Source: Metabacillus dongyingensis (GTDB taxonomy: Bacteria > Bacillota > Bacilli > Bacillales > Bacillaceae). Taken from it: DNA of 64,000 nt. Position 1 is the first letter of the stretch, and every line of letters begins with the position of its first letter. The stretch is from NCBI RefSeq assembly GCF_019933155.2, contig NZ_CP082944.1:2048001-2112000 (forward strand). Direction: 5' to 3'. Shown piece after piece: positions 54,132-64,000 of this stretch. The translations under genes were made by a program, and so were the position numbers. Below the pieces are notes generated by a model that saw nothing but the letters and a program-made list of their open reading frames with translations, did not search any database and was not told the origin of the DNA.

Positions 54132-56072
54132 ATGCGCGTTTCAAATGTGACTGTCAGAAAGCGTCTGACAATGGTGCTGCTGTTTGGATTTTTGATTTTT
54201 CTTATTATCGATATCCGTCTTGGATACGTTCAGTTTTTCATAGGGGATAAATTAACTGCTCTTGCTAAGGATTCATGGAGCAGAAACATTCCTTTTGAGC
54301 CTGAACGGGGCGAGATTCTTGACCGCAACGGCGTCAAGCTTGCAACGAATATGAGTGCCCCGTCGGTCCTTGTTGTGCCGAGGCAGGTGGAAAACCCGGC
54401 AGATACGGCTGAAAAGCTTGCTTCTGTTTTAAATATGTCAAAAGAGCGCGCTTATGAACTTATTACAAAGAAGCAGTCAATTCAGCGCATCAATCCTGAA
54501 GGAAGAAAGATTTCTCATGAAAAAGCAAAAGAGCTTCGCGCCCTAGGGCTTAAAGGAGTATACATAGCGGAAGATTCTAAGCGGCATTATCCGTTTGGAA
54601 GTTATCTCTCACATGTGCTTGGTTTTGCGGGAATCGATAATCAGGGACTGCTTGGGCTTGAATCCTACTACGATGAACAGCTGAAAGGCACAAAAGGATA
54701 TGTGAAATTCTACTCCGATGCAAAAGGGAAAAGAATGCCAGAAGAAGCGGATGAATATACAGCTCCAATAGACGGTTTAAATCTTAAATTAACCATTGAT
54801 TCAAAAGTTCAAACCATTGTAGAACGGGAGCTGGATAACGCTCAGGCAGCCTACAACCCGGACGGAATGATTGCCATTGCCATGAATCCCAAAAACGGAG
54901 AAATTCTTGCCATGTCAAGCAGACCTGATTTTGATCCGGCTGATTTCAGAAATGTTGATCCTCTGATCTACAATCGGAATCTTCCTGTATGGAGCTCTTA
55001 CGAACCAGGATCAACCTTTAAGATTATTACATTGGCTGCCGCCCTTGAAGAGAACAAAGTAAATCTGCAAAAAGAACACTTTCATGACGGCGGATCTGTG
55101 GAGGTTGGCGGAGCAAGACTTAAATGCTGGAAAAGAGGCGGCCATGGCAGCCAGACATTTCTTGAAGTTGTTCAAAACTCCTGTAACCCGGGATTTGTAG
55201 AATTAGGGCAAAGGCTCGGCACAAATACGCTGTTTAAATATATTCAGAACTTTGGTTTCGGCCAAAAAACAGGGATCGATCTGCAGGGAGAAGGAAGAGG
55301 GATTCTCTTCAATGTTAAAAATGTAGGTCCTGTTGAGCAGGCGACAACAGCATTTGGTCAAGGTGTTTCTGTAACACCGATTCAGCAGGTAGCAGCTGTT
55401 TCAGCGGCGGTTAACGGCGGAACGCTCTATACTCCTTTTATTGCAAAGGAATGGATTGACCCAATCACTGGTGACGTTGTCAGTCAGACGGCTCCTGAAG
55501 CTAAGCGCCGTGTGATTTCAGAAGAAACATCAAAACAGATAAGGTATGCTTTAGAAAGTGTAGTGGCACAAGGAACAGGAAGAAATGCGTTTGTTGACGG
55601 CTACCGTGTCGGCGGCAAAACAGGAACTGCCCAAAAAGTAAAAGATGGAGTTTACTTAAAGAATAACTATATTGTGTCGTTTATTGGCTTTGCTCCAGCT
55701 GATGATCCTGAAATTGTTGTTTATGTTGCAGTTGATAATCCCAAAGGCACGGTTCAGTTCGGGGGAACGGTAGCTGCGCCAATTGTAGGGAACATCATGG
55801 AAGATAGTTTAAGAGAGCTTGGTGTGAAACCGAGAAAAGATCAAATCGAAAAAGAATATACATGGCTAGACACAAAACTTGTAAGTGTCCCGAATGTTGT
55901 AGGGCTGACTACAACGGAATTGAGAGAGCAGATGGTAAACCTTAAGCTTGATATTGCCGGTTCCGGCGACACAGTTGTTCAGCAGTCACCAGCAGCCGGA
56001 GTGAAACTGAAGGAAGGATCAACCCTCCGACTGTATTTAGGAAAAAGCGACAATAAAACAGAAGACGAGTAA
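54132..56072 (+). CDS. spoVD: SpoVD, sporulation-specific penicillin-binding protein
   Basis: A 646-residue class B PBP required for spore cortex synthesis, working with SpoVE. It has a short N-terminal transmembrane anchor (about 12-30), a dimerisation domain, and a transpeptidase domain with S294-x-x-K297, S-C-N in VQNSCNPGF and KTGTAQK. A single PASTA domain lies at about 583-640. AAGGAGGGG precedes the ATG. A strong terminator upstream suggests its own, probably mother-cell-specific, promoter. Confidence 0.95.
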   Translation: MRVSNVTVRKRLTMVLLFGFLIFLIIDIRLGYVQFFIGDKLTALAKDSWSRNIPFEPERGEILDRNGVKLATNMSAPSVLVVPRQVENPADTAEKLASVLNMSKERAYELITKKQSIQRINPEGRKISHEKAKELRALGLKGVYIAEDSKRHYPFGSYLSHVLGFAGIDNQGLLGLESYYDEQLKGTKGYVKFYSDAKGKRMPEEADEYTAPIDGLNLKLTIDSKVQTIVERELDNAQAAYNPDGMIAIAMNPKNGEILAMSSRPDFDPADFRNVDPLIYNRNLPVWSSYEPGSTFKIITLAAALEENKVNLQKEHFHDGGSVEVGGARLKCWKRGGHGSQTFLEVVQNSCNPGFVELGQRLGTNTLFKYIQNFGFGQKTGIDLQGEGRGILFNVKNVGPVEQATTAFGQGVSVTPIQQVAAVSAAVNGGTLYTPFIAKEWIDPITGDVVSQTAPEAKRRVISEETSKQIRYALESVVAQGTGRNAFVDGYRVGGKTGTAQKVKDGVYLKNNYIVSFIGFAPADDPEIVVYVAVDNPKGTVQFGGTVAAPIVGNIMEDSLRELGVKPRKDQIEKEYTWLDTKLVSVPNVVGLTTTELREQMVNLKLDIAGSGDTVVQQSPAAGVKLKEGSTLRLYLGKSDNKTEDE

Positions 56073-56091
56073 CTAACTCTCTTTTATACAC

Positions 56092-56137
56092 AAAAAAGCC
56101 GGCAATCACAACACGTGTTTGCCTCGCTTTTATTTTA
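56092..56137 (+). terminator. Probable weak terminator after spoVD
   Basis: AAAAGC and GGCAA pair with TTGCC and GCTTTT with a small internal bulge, followed by a broken T run. It also contains a 10-base palindrome (AACACGTGTT). The remainder up to murE shows nothing I can name. Confidence 0.45.
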
Positions 56138-56348
56138 TGGCAGGAAAAAGAGAAGCTTTGTACTTTCGTTATCTTTTAATATGGGAGATGAAGTCACTGC
56201 TGCCATTCAATATGATATTTTTAAAAGCTGATATGGCTCTTTTAGCGAAGATGAGATAAAATAAGAACTGTGCGTTTTTTTATAAATGGATGATTTTGTA
56301 TAAAAAATAAAGAAAGAAACTATTGTTGGTTTTTGAGAGGATTTGGTA

Positions 56349-57818
56349 ATGATGAAATTACAGACACTGCTTTCGCAGCTGCAAAATATGAAAATGAACG
56401 TGAATGAAAATCCAGAAATTCTCTCGATTGAAATGGACTCAAGAGAAGTGAAGGAAGGAAGTTTATTTATTTGCATCAGCGGGTACACAGTTGATGGCCA
56501 CGATTATGCTGAACAGGCTGTCAGCAGAGGGGCTGCTGCTGTATTATCTGAAAAGCCTCTGTCACTTCCAGTACCTGTTATTGTTGTTAATAATACAAAG
56601 AGAGCAATGGCGCTTCTCGCAGACACATTTTACGGGCAGCCTACACATAAGCTTCACTTAATAGGCGTTACAGGCACAAACGGCAAAACTTCAACAACGC
56701 ATTTAATTGAGAAGATCCTTCAGAATTCCAGCCAAACTACTGGGTTAATCGGAACGATGTACATAAAAATCGGAGATGAACAATTAAGCGTTAAAAACAC
56801 TACACCAGAGAGTCTGACTCTTCAAAAAACCTTTGGAATGATGGTTGATAAAGGAGTCAATCATGCAATTATGGAAGTTTCCTCCCATGCGTTGCATATG
56901 GGGCGAGTTCATGGGTGTGATTATGATGTAGCCGTCTTTACAAATTTGTCACAGGATCATCTGGATTACCACCAGACAATGGATTCATATCGGGCTGCTA
57001 AAGGACTTCTATTTTCACAGCTTGGAAATAAATTCGATCAAAACAAGCCAAAAACAGCTGTCTTGAACGGAGATGATCCTGCTTCTGCCGAGTTTATGAA
57101 TATGACGGCAGCACATATATTGACGTATGGGATTGATACAGAGTGTGATGTGATGGCGAAAAATATTGCGATGTCTCCAAGCGGAACATCTTTTGATCTT
57201 GTCACTTCCCATGGGAGTGAGAAGGTGAATATGAAGCTCATCGGCAAATTCAGCATCTACAATGCGCTTGCTGCAGCAGCTGCAAGCCTTGCTTCTAATG
57301 TGCCGCTATCAGTAATAGCTTCTACTCTTGGGGACATTGAAGGTGTTCGCGGCCGCTTTGAAGTTGTCGACGGAGGACAGGATTTTTCCGTAATCGTTGA
57401 TTATGCCCATACTCCGGACAGTCTGGAAAATGTTCTTTCAACGGTCAAGCAATTTGTTCTTGGAAAGACATTTGTCGTTGTCGGCTGCGGCGGGGACCGT
57501 GACCGGACAAAACGGAAAATCATGGCGCAGATTGCAGTGAAGTATGCAGATGAACCGATCTTTACATCCGACAATCCGAGAAGTGAAGATCCGATCGCCA
57601 TATTAAATGAGATGGAAGATGGGGTTAGAGGCGAATATTATCATTCCATTGAAAATAGAGAGAAGGCCATCTATTTTGCCGTTGCTAATGCATCGCCAGG
57701 CGACGTCATCTTAATCGCAGGAAAAGGCCATGAAACCTATCAGCAGATCGGAACACAGATTTTCGATTTCGATGATCGTGAGGTAGCATTGAAAGCCATT
57801 AAAGAACGGATTAGATAA
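56349..57818 (+). CDS. murE: UDP-MurNAc-tripeptide synthetase MurE
   Basis: A 489-residue Mur ligase that adds the third amino acid to UDP-MurNAc-Ala-Glu. The ATP loop is [13 protein letters not shown] (about 105-117). The substrate-selecting DNPR motif (SDNPRSEDP) is the form found in meso-diaminopimelate-adding enzymes, so the wall is probably the A1-gamma type usual for Bacillus. AGAGGA lies 7 bases before the ATG at 56349. Confidence 0.97.
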   Translation: MMKLQTLLSQLQNMKMNVNENPEILSIEMDSREVKEGSLFICISGYTVDGHDYAEQAVSRGAAAVLSEKPLSLPVPVIVVNNTKRAMALLADTFYGQPTHKLHLIGVTGTNGKTSTTHLIEKILQNSSQTTGLIGTMYIKIGDEQLSVKNTTPESLTLQKTFGMMVDKGVNHAIMEVSSHALHMGRVHGCDYDVAVFTNLSQDHLDYHQTMDSYRAAKGLLFSQLGNKFDQNKPKTAVLNGDDPASAEFMNMTAAHILTYGIDTECDVMAKNIAMSPSGTSFDLVTSHGSEKVNMKLIGKFSIYNALAAAAASLASNVPLSVIASTLGDIEGVRGRFEVVDGGQDFSVIVDYAHTPDSLENVLSTVKQFVLGKTFVVVGCGGDRDRTKRKIMAQIAVKYADEPIFTSDNPRSEDPIAILNEMEDGVRGEYYHSIENREKAIYFAVANASPGDVILIAGKGHETYQQIGTQIFDFDDREVALKAIKERIR

Positions 57819-57923
57819 TGATCCGCTTTAAAAGATGTATTTAAGAAATCCACAAGTTTTTATTATATGATGAATCCGTAATCAGAAGCGGTCATCATGC
57901 AGCTATTCAGGGAGGATCTAAAC

Positions 57924-58898
57924 ATGCTTGAACAAATTATTTTATTTACTATTATTATGGGTTTTTTAATCAGTGTTCTGATATCTCCCATCTTTATTCC
58001 ATTTTTAAGAAGACTTAAGTTCGGACAAAGCATTCGGGATGAAGGACCGAAATCTCATCAGAAAAAATCAGGCACCCCGACGATGGGCGGAATCATGATT
58101 ATTTTGGCTGTGATTGTAACAACGCTTGTCATGAGCTATAAATTTGCAGAACCAAGTGTGGAAATGTATTTGCTGCTATTCGTTATGTTCGGTTACGGCC
58201 TGCTCGGTTTTCTGGATGATTTCATCAAGGTTGTGATGAAGCGCAACCTCGGCCTTACATCAAAACAAAAATTGATTGGACAGATAATTATTGCGGTCAT
58301 TTTCTATATCGTTTTTAAACAATATGGGTTTTCTTCAGAAATCCGCATTCCAGGCACTGATTTTTCATTTGATTTAGGATGGGCTTACGTCATTCTGATC
58401 ATTTTCATGCTTGTCGGCGGATCAAATGCTGTTAACTTAACAGACGGCCTTGACGGCTTGCTCTCAGGTACTGCAGCCGTTGCATTTGGCGCATTTGCTG
58501 TTCTTTCCTGGAATCAATCTCAATATGATGTGGCTATTTTTTCAGTGGCAGTTGTAGGAGCGGTTCTTGGGTTTCTTGTCTTCAATGCACATCCCGCGAA
58601 AGTATTCATGGGTGACACAGGATCACTGGCACTCGGGGGAGCTATTGTCACAGTTGCTATTTTAACAAAGCTTGAAATTCTTCTTGTTTTAATCGGAGGA
58701 GTTTTCGTCATCGAAACCTTATCCGTTATTATTCAGGTCATCTCTTTTAAAACAACCGGAAAACGGGTATTTAAGATGAGCCCTCTTCATCACCACTATG
58801 AGTTAACCGGCTGGTCAGAATGGAGAGTTGTCGTGACATTCTGGACAGTGGGTCTTGTTTTCGCCGTTTTGGGAATCTATATTGAGGTGTGGTTATAA
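57924..58898 (+). CDS. mraY: Phospho-MurNAc-pentapeptide translocase MraY
   Basis: A 324-residue membrane enzyme with ten transmembrane helices that makes lipid I on the inner face of the membrane. Signatures are [49 protein letters not shown] and the C-terminal [19 protein letters not shown] precedes the ATG at 57924, and the length equals that of B. subtilis MraY. Confidence 0.97.
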   Translation: MLEQIILFTIIMGFLISVLISPIFIPFLRRLKFGQSIRDEGPKSHQKKSGTPTMGGIMIILAVIVTTLVMSYKFAEPSVEMYLLLFVMFGYGLLGFLDDFIKVVMKRNLGLTSKQKLIGQIIIAVIFYIVFKQYGFSSEIRIPGTDFSFDLGWAYVILIIFMLVGGSNAVNLTDGLDGLLSGTAAVAFGAFAVLSWNQSQYDVAIFSVAVVGAVLGFLVFNAHPAKVFMGDTGSLALGGAIVTVAILTKLEILLVLIGGVFVIETLSVIIQVISFKTTGKRVFKMSPLHHHYELTGWSEWRVVVTFWTVGLVFAVLGIYIEVWL

Positions 58899-58899
58899 G

Positions 58900-60249
58900 A
58901 TGAAAAGTATTCAAGATTTTACTCATAAACATGTACTGGTTTTGGGGCTTGCAAAAAGCGGATTAGCTGCTGCAAAGCTCTTACATAAACTCGGAGCCAA
59001 AGTTACAGTCAATGATATGAAGCCTTTTGAAGAAAATGAGTCTGCTCAGGAACTTCAGGCTGCAGGTCTTCAGGTTATTTGCGGCAGTCATCCGGAAGAA
59101 CTCCTAAATCATGCAGAATATATTGTGAAAAACCCTGGTATCCCCTATACAAATCCATTGCTTGCTGAAGCTTTGGAGCGGAATATCCCGATTGTTACAG
59201 AAGTGGAACTTGCATATTTAATCTCAGAAGCAGATATGATTGGGATTACGGGATCAAACGGAAAAACAACTACGACTACACTTATACACGAAATGCTTCT
59301 TGCTGATCAGAAGAAGTCTTTGATCGCTGGAAACATTGGCACCGTAGCATGTGAGGTAGCAGAACATGCTTCAAAAGAGAATGTCATTGTGACTGAGCTG
59401 TCTTCTTTTCAGCTTATGGGAACAATCAAATTCAGACCTAAAATTGCGCTGCTGCTGAATCTATTTGATGCCCATCTTGATTATCATGGAACTAGAGAAG
59501 AATACGCTCTTGCAAAAGCAAAAATCTATGAAAATCAGGAGGCAGATGATTTTTCTGTCGTGAACTATGATGACATGGGTGTGCGCCGGGCAGCAGAAAA
59601 ATCCAAAGGTCAAATCGTTTATTTTTCAGTTTCAGAGAAGCTTGAAAAAGGCGCATATATAAGTAACGGTTCGCTCTGGTATAACGATGAGCAGATTATT
59701 GAAATAAAAGATGTTGTTTTGCCGGGCAAGCATAATCTTGAGAATATTCTTGCTGCGATCTGTGCTGTAAAACTATACGGAGCATCAACAGGCGCCATTC
59801 AAAAAGTTCTGACTTCTTTTAAAGGCGTTAAACACCGGCTGCAGTTTATCAGCACGATTGATGGAGTAAAATATTACAACGATTCAAAAGCTACTAATAT
59901 ATTAGCAACATCCAAAGCACTGCAGGCCTTTGATGCACCAACAATTTTGCTTGCAGGAGGTTTGGATCGCGGAAACGAATTTGACGAACTGATTCCATTT
60001 CTGGGCAATGTGAAGGTGTTCATTACATTTGGACAGACTGCACCAAAGCTTGAGAGAATAGCAGGTGATGCTGGAATAGAAGTGATAAAACGTGTCGATA
60101 ATGTTGAACAAGCGGCTATTGCGGCGTTTGACTTATCTCAAGATGGTGACATTGTTCTCTTATCCCCTGCGTGTGCTAGCTGGGATCAATATAAAACATT
60201 TGAGCAAAGAGGAGACATGTTTGAGAACGCCGTGCATAAGCTAAAGTAA
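58900..60249 (+). CDS. murD: UDP-MurNAc-alanine-D-glutamate ligase MurD
   Basis: A 449-residue Mur ligase that adds D-glutamate. It has an N-terminal Rossmann domain ([16 protein letters not shown]), the ATP loop [34 protein letters not shown] and the C-terminal [19 protein letters not shown] signature. The ATG lies one base after the mraY stop, with GAGGTG just upstream. Confidence 0.97.
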   Translation: MKSIQDFTHKHVLVLGLAKSGLAAAKLLHKLGAKVTVNDMKPFEENESAQELQAAGLQVICGSHPEELLNHAEYIVKNPGIPYTNPLLAEALERNIPIVTEVELAYLISEADMIGITGSNGKTTTTTLIHEMLLADQKKSLIAGNIGTVACEVAEHASKENVIVTELSSFQLMGTIKFRPKIALLLNLFDAHLDYHGTREEYALAKAKIYENQEADDFSVVNYDDMGVRRAAEKSKGQIVYFSVSEKLEKGAYISNGSLWYNDEQIIEIKDVVLPGKHNLENILAAICAVKLYGASTGAIQKVLTSFKGVKHRLQFISTIDGVKYYNDSKATNILATSKALQAFDAPTILLAGGLDRGNEFDELIPFLGNVKVFITFGQTAPKLERIAGDAGIEVIKRVDNVEQAAIAAFDLSQDGDIVLLSPACASWDQYKTFEQRGDMFENAVHKLK

Positions 60250-60286
60250 AGGGCTCGTACACGCATTGTCACAAAGCTTGAGCCCT
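60250..60286 (+). other. Stem-loop between murD and spoVE
   Basis: AGGGCTC (60250-60256) pairs with GAGCCCT (60280-60286) across a 23-base loop. No T run follows, so it is not an ordinary terminator. It begins at the murD stop codon and ends 27 bases before the spoVE start. Confidence 0.5.
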
Positions 60287-60313
60287 AATTCCATAATATT
60301 GGGGTGTTCGGCG

Positions 60314-61414
60314 TTGACGGCAAAAAGATCTGCACCAGACTTCATTCTAGTCATCATTACCTTGCTGCTGCTGACGATTGGACTGATCATGGTTTACAGT
60401 GCAAGCGCAGTTTGGGCAACTTATAAATTTGAAGATTCATTTTTCTTTGCAAAGAGGCAGCTGCTTTTTGCAGGTGTAGGTGTAATCGCCATGTTTTTTT
60501 TAATGAACGTTGATTATTGGACATGGAGAACCTGGGCGAAAATGCTGATAATAATTTGCTTTGTTCTTCTTCTGGCCGTTTTAGTTCCCGGCATAGGGAT
60601 GGAGCGAAATGGTTCCCGCAGCTGGATAGGAGTCGGCGCATTTTCCATTCAGCCCTCCGAATTCATGAAGCTTGCCATGATTGCGTTTTTGGCTAAATTT
60701 CTGTCAGAAAATCAAAAGAAAATAACATCATTTAAAAAAGGTCTTTTTCCATCGCTTGGCTTTGTTTTTACTGCGTTTGCATTAATTATGCTTCAGCCTG
60801 ACCTTGGAACAGGAACCGTTATGGTCGGGACTTGTATTGTGATGATTTTTGTTGCAGGGGCGAGGATCAGCCATTTTGGTTTCCTTGGTCTGCTGGGTGC
60901 TGCTGGATTTGTAGGGCTCGTTTTATCAGCACCGTATCGGATTAAGCGAATCACATCGTTTTTAAATCCTTGGGAAGATCCGCTCGGAAGCGGATTTCAG
61001 ATCATTCAATCTCTCTATGCAATTGGACCTGGTGGCTTATTTGGTCTTGGCCTCGGGCAGAGCAGACAAAAATTCTTTTACTTGCCTGAACCGCAAACAG
61101 ACTTTATCTTTGCTATCCTGGCAGAAGAGCTTGGCTTCATCGGCGGCTCGCTGATCATTTTGCTGTTTGGTCTGTTATTATGGAGGGGTGTAAGAATAGC
61201 CCTCGGTGCCCCGGATTTATACGGTTCATTTCTGGCCATCGGCATTATCACAATGGTTGCGATTCAAGTCATGATCAATATTGGAGTAGTAACTGGGCTA
61301 ATGCCGGTTACGGGTATTACGCTGCCATTTCTCAGCTACGGCGGATCTTCATTGACGCTGATGCTGATGGCGGTTGGTGTTCTATTGAATATTAGCAGAT
61401 ATGCCAGGTACTGA
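60314..61414 (+). CDS. spoVE: SpoVE, SEDS-family polymerase for spore cortex
   Basis: A 366-residue SEDS protein, the same length as SpoVE of B. subtilis, with ten transmembrane helices. Visible blocks are GLIMVYSASAVWA, GSRSWIGVGAFSIQPSEFMKL, the LPEPQTDFIFAILAEELG motif and TGITLPFLSYGGSS. It is a paralogue of the FtsW at 11.2-12.4 kb and works with SpoVD in the outer forespore membrane. The TTG at 60314 has GGGGTG 7 bases upstream, which rules out the longer frame from 60266. Confidence 0.95.
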   Translation: MTAKRSAPDFILVIITLLLLTIGLIMVYSASAVWATYKFEDSFFFAKRQLLFAGVGVIAMFFLMNVDYWTWRTWAKMLIIICFVLLLAVLVPGIGMERNGSRSWIGVGAFSIQPSEFMKLAMIAFLAKFLSENQKKITSFKKGLFPSLGFVFTAFALIMLQPDLGTGTVMVGTCIVMIFVAGARISHFGFLGLLGAAGFVGLVLSAPYRIKRITSFLNPWEDPLGSGFQIIQSLYAIGPGGLFGLGLGQSRQKFFYLPEPQTDFIFAILAEELGFIGGSLIILLFGLLLWRGVRIALGAPDLYGSFLAIGIITMVAIQVMINIGVVTGLMPVTGITLPFLSYGGSSLTLMLMAVGVLLNISRYARY

Positions 61415-61438
61415 ACCTGCATTCTATAGATGAAATAG

Positions 61439-61471
61439 ACCCTGTTGAAAAACAGGGTTTATCATTTTTTT
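61439..61471 (+). terminator. Terminator after spoVE
   Basis: ACCCTGTT (61439-61446) pairs perfectly with AACAGGGT (61451-61458) across a GAAA tetraloop, followed by a T-rich tract. Confidence 0.7.
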
Positions 61472-61523
61472 ACCGCTGGATTTGAATATTTTTGAAAATG
61501 TTTCTATTAAATGGGGGATACCT

Positions 61524-62609
61524 TTGAAAATTATGGTAAGCGGCGGAGGGACAGGCGGACACATTTATCCTGCCCTCGCCTTAATAAATGAAATTAAAAA
61601 AAATGACCCAAATGCGGAATTTTTGTATGTCGGCACAGATAATGGCCTTGAGTCCAAAATAGTTCCAAAAGCAGGAATTCCATTTCGTGCAATTAAGATT
61701 TCCGGCTTTAAAAGGAAGATCTCATTGGACAATGCAAAGACAATCATGCGCTTCTTCAAAGGGGTCAGCGACAGCAGAAAATTCATAAAAGAATTTAAAC
61801 CGGACGTCGTAATTGGTACTGGCGGCTATGTTTGCGGACCCGTTGTCTATGCAGCTGCTAAGCTGAAGGTGCCGGCGATTATTCATGAACAAAACAGTCT
61901 TCCTGGAGTGACCAACAAATTTTTAGCGCGCTATGTAGACAAAGTAGCCATTTGTTTTGAAGAGGCAAGAAGCTATTTCCCTGCTGAAAAAACAGTACTG
62001 ACAGGTAACCCTAGAGCGTCTGAAGTGGCAACAGATGACGTCAGTCACTATAAGGACCCTGCACTTATGACTGACAAAAAAACAGTTCTGATTATGGGAG
62101 GAAGCAGAGGGGCAAAACCCATCAATGATGCAGTGATCGGTATGCTTGATGATATGAAAAATAAAGATTATCAGGTTATCTATGTAACTGGTGAAATTCA
62201 TTATGAAAACGTTATGGAGCAAGTTCTGAATCTGCCGAAAAATGTTGTGATCAAACCTTTCATTCATAACATGCCTGAAGTCTTAAAAGGAATAGATTTA
62301 ATTGTGGCACGATCAGGTGCAACTACTTTGGCGGAAATAACGGCACTTGGGCTTCCAAGTATCCTGATACCAAGTCCATATGTAACAGCGAATCACCAGG
62401 AAAAAAATGCAAGAGCCTTAAGTGATCATGATGCAGCGGCATTAATTCTTGAAAAAGACCTCTCCAGTGCTGTATTAGTAAAAGAGATGGATACTATCTT
62501 GCTTGATGGGGCGAATCTTCAAAAAATGTCAGCTGCTTCTAAGCAGTTGGGCATTCCTGATGCTGCAATGAAGTTATATAAAGAAATACAGGATTTAGCT
62601 GCTCAATAA
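61524..62609 (+). CDS. murG: UDP-GlcNAc:lipid I GlcNAc-transferase MurG
   Basis: A 361-residue GT28 glycosyltransferase that converts lipid I to lipid II at the membrane. Signatures are [15 protein letters not shown] (about 5-19), [22 protein letters not shown], the UDP-GlcNAc site [14 protein letters not shown], and [37 protein letters not shown] precedes a TTG at 61524, matching the family start; the longer frame from 61482 has no support. Confidence 0.96.
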   Translation: MKIMVSGGGTGGHIYPALALINEIKKNDPNAEFLYVGTDNGLESKIVPKAGIPFRAIKISGFKRKISLDNAKTIMRFFKGVSDSRKFIKEFKPDVVIGTGGYVCGPVVYAAAKLKVPAIIHEQNSLPGVTNKFLARYVDKVAICFEEARSYFPAEKTVLTGNPRASEVATDDVSHYKDPALMTDKKTVLIMGGSRGAKPINDAVIGMLDDMKNKDYQVIYVTGEIHYENVMEQVLNLPKNVVIKPFIHNMPEVLKGIDLIVARSGATTLAEITALGLPSILIPSPYVTANHQEKNARALSDHDAAALILEKDLSSAVLVKEMDTILLDGANLQKMSAASKQLGIPDAAMKLYKEIQDLAAQ

Positions 62610-62778
62610 ATTAGCTTGATATCATCATTTCAGACATAGAATTTAAAAAAGACAGAAGTCATAGGGGTTTATAACTTCGAAAAAGAGGGCATCAAATAAT
62701 TTGTGCCTGTTGAACTATATTCCTATGAGCCTTCTTCAATGTCATACGGTAAAGAACAATCTATTTTAGGAGGCTGTC

Positions 62779-63690
62779 ATGGAAAAGATACTTATGAAAT
62801 TACAAGAAGCAGAAGTTGGGAAAGTTGTTCAAAATGAACCTCTGGCAAAACATACAACGATTAAAATCGGGGGACCTGCGGAAATTTTTGTTGAGCCGAG
62901 TTCGATTGAAAATCTGAAAAAAACGATGGATACCGTAACAGAAAACGGTGTTCCATGGAGAGCGATCGGCAGGGGATCTAATCTGCTTGTCGGGGATTCA
63001 GGCATTAAGGGTGTCGTGATTAAACTAGGAAAAGGACTGGATCATCTTGACGTGGATGGAGATACCATTACTGCAGGCGGAGGCTACTCTCTTATTAAAT
63101 TAACGACTGTCATCAGCAAACAGGGACTCTCCGGCCTTCAGTTCGCAGGGGGCATTCCTGGATCTGTAGGAGGAGCTGTATACATGAACGCGGGTGCTCA
63201 CGGTTCTGATATGTCCAAAATTCTTGTAAAGGCTCATATACTGTTTGAGGATGGAACGATGGAATGGCTGACAGCAGAAGAATTGGAATTTTCATACCGG
63301 ACTTCTCTGCTTCAGAAGAAACGCCCGGGCATTTGCCTAGAAGCGGTTTTGAAGCTTGAGAAAGGCAACCGCGAAGAAATTGTGGCAGAACTTCAGAAAA
63401 ATAAAGATTACCGCAGAGAAACTCAGCCTTGGGATCATCCAAACTGCGGCAGCGTTTTTAGGAATCCCCTTCCGCATTATGCCGGCCAGCTGATCCAGGA
63501 GTCAGGCCTGAAGGGCTATCAGATCGGCGGAGCGAAAATTTCCGAACTTCATGGAAATTTCATTGTGAATACAGGGAATGCCACGGCAAAAGATGTCCTT
63601 GATTTAATTGATTTTGTTAAAAAAACAATTTATGAAAAACATGGTGTCAAAATGGAAACAGAAGTTGAAATTGTCGGTGTAAATGAGTAG
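62779..63690 (+). CDS. murB: UDP-N-acetylenolpyruvoylglucosamine reductase MurB
   Basis: A 303-residue flavoenzyme (FAD-binding, type without the second Trp loop) that makes UDP-MurNAc. Seen are [16 protein letters not shown], the FAD segment [13 protein letters not shown], the [19 protein letters not shown] loop, SYRTS, and the C-terminal catalytic Ser in [14 protein letters not shown] lies 5 bases before the ATG. The length equals that of B. subtilis MurB. Confidence 0.97.
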   Translation: MEKILMKLQEAEVGKVVQNEPLAKHTTIKIGGPAEIFVEPSSIENLKKTMDTVTENGVPWRAIGRGSNLLVGDSGIKGVVIKLGKGLDHLDVDGDTITAGGGYSLIKLTTVISKQGLSGLQFAGGIPGSVGGAVYMNAGAHGSDMSKILVKAHILFEDGTMEWLTAEELEFSYRTSLLQKKRPGICLEAVLKLEKGNREEIVAELQKNKDYRRETQPWDHPNCGSVFRNPLPHYAGQLIQESGLKGYQIGGAKISELHGNFIVNTGNATAKDVLDLIDFVKKTIYEKHGVKMETEVEIVGVNE

Positions 63691-63719
63691 AGAATGCTTA
63701 TCTCTTTTTCCTTTTATTG

Positions 63720-63728
63720 TGGTATACT
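63720..63728 (+). promoter_or_regulatory. Extended -10 promoter before divIB
   Basis: TGG followed by TATACT (63723-63728) is an extended -10 element about 110 bases before divIB. It would leave an untranslated leader of roughly 100 bases. Confidence 0.5.
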
Positions 63729-63752
63729 GTCTTTATTAAAGGTACAGTTGCT

Positions 63753-63775
63753 AAACGGCATACATCATGCCGTTT
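63753..63775 (+). promoter_or_regulatory. Leader hairpin of divIB
   Basis: AAACGGCAT (63753-63761) pairs perfectly with ATGCCGTTT (63767-63775), loop ACATC, followed by a T-rich but interrupted tract (GTTTCTCTTT). It sits between the presumed promoter and the ribosome binding site. Confidence 0.6.
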
Positions 63776-63837
63776 GTTTCTCTTTATAAGATGATTTTAC
63801 GCCCCCGAAAGTGTTTCGGGATGAGGGGTGATTACAG

Positions 63838-64000
63838 TTGGAAAAAGGAAAAGTCGTTTCGCTTGAAGATCGTGTTCCAAAGCTCAAGGAGCATCGGAAA
63901 CAAAAATCAAACCGCAGGTTAATTTTATTTTTATCCGTCTTTTTCATCCTCATTTTATTGGTGATCTACTTTCAATCTCCGCTTAGCAAAGTATCTTCCA
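63838..64000 (+). CDS. divIB: Cell division protein DivIB (N-terminal part)
   Basis: Only the first 54 codons lie in the window. The start is a TTG with GGGGTGAT upstream. A basic cytoplasmic tail (EDRVPKLKEHRKQKSNRRL) precedes a transmembrane helix (about 28-46, LILFLSVFFILILLVIYF). That layout and the position after murB identify DivIB/FtsQ, which stabilises the FtsL-DivIC complex. Confidence 0.9.
   Translation, partial: MEKGKVVSLEDRVPKLKEHRKQKSNRRLILFLSVFFILILLVIYFQSPLSKVSS

Overview
The window is a stretch of chromosome from a low-GC, endospore-forming member of the Bacillaceae (Bacillus/Metabacillus-like). Gene order closely follows the ykt-yla-cta-ylb-dcw part of the Bacillus subtilis chromosome. 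Genes mostly have strong AGGAGG-type ribosome binding sites, many TTG or GTG starts, and intrinsic terminators at operon ends. Sporulation genes (spoVD, spoVE, gerR, ylbJ, ylaJ, a ytvI-like gene) indicate a spore former. No rRNA, tRNA, CRISPR array, prophage or insertion sequence was seen.

Layout. 1-12.4 kb: the end of yktB, then ykzI, an inositol-monophosphatase-family gene (yktC/suhB), a GNAT enzyme, ylaF, typA, ylaH, a small unknown gene, a membrane protein with a disturbed start, ylaI, a pyridoxamine-oxidase-family gene, ylaJ, ylaK (PhoH-PIN), ylaL, glutaminase, ylaN and ftsW. 12.4-24.2 kb: pyruvate carboxylase, then the aerobic terminal oxidase block: ctaA divergent from ctaB, the caa3 operon ctaCDEF, ctaG and a DUF420 protein. 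24.3-28.3 kb: two GNAT genes, a ytvI-like permease, a yugN-like gene and ylbB. 28.4-40.9 kb: ylbC, ylbD, ylbE, ylbF, ylbG, ylbH (rsmD), coaD, ylbJ, ylbK, ylbL, ylbM (tmcAL), ylbN and rpmF, interspersed with small genes of unknown function. 41-48 kb: enoyl-CoA hydratase, gerR, ylbP, a three-gene biotin-dependent acyl-CoA carboxylase operon, a panE-family reductase and a DUF3397 protein. 48.1-64 kb: bshC and the division/cell-wall cluster mraZ-rsmH-ftsL-pbpB-spoVD-murE-mraY-murD-spoVE-murG-murB-divIB, cut by the window end.

How the genes work together. The cta block makes heme O and heme A and the caa3 oxidase with its assembly factors. Pyruvate carboxylase and the acyl-CoA carboxylase are both biotin enzymes, one anaplerotic and one probably catabolic. 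The dcw cluster carries cytoplasmic precursor synthesis (MurE, MurD, MurB, MurG, MraY) and two polymerase/transpeptidase sets: FtsW-Pbp2B for division and SpoVE-SpoVD for spore cortex.

The most interesting points are: a strongly structured, independently terminated RNA upstream of rsmD/ylbH; an apparent one-base frame break at the start of a membrane protein gene; a 48-residue zinc-ribbon gene that is easily missed; a cysteine-rich orphan gene convergent with ylbF; hairpins in the divIB and ftsW leaders and between murD and spoVE; and tandem extended -10 repeats in front of pycA. Start codons were chosen by ribosome-binding-site position, so several differ from the longest open frame. All functional statements rest on recognition of families by eye; no database search was run.
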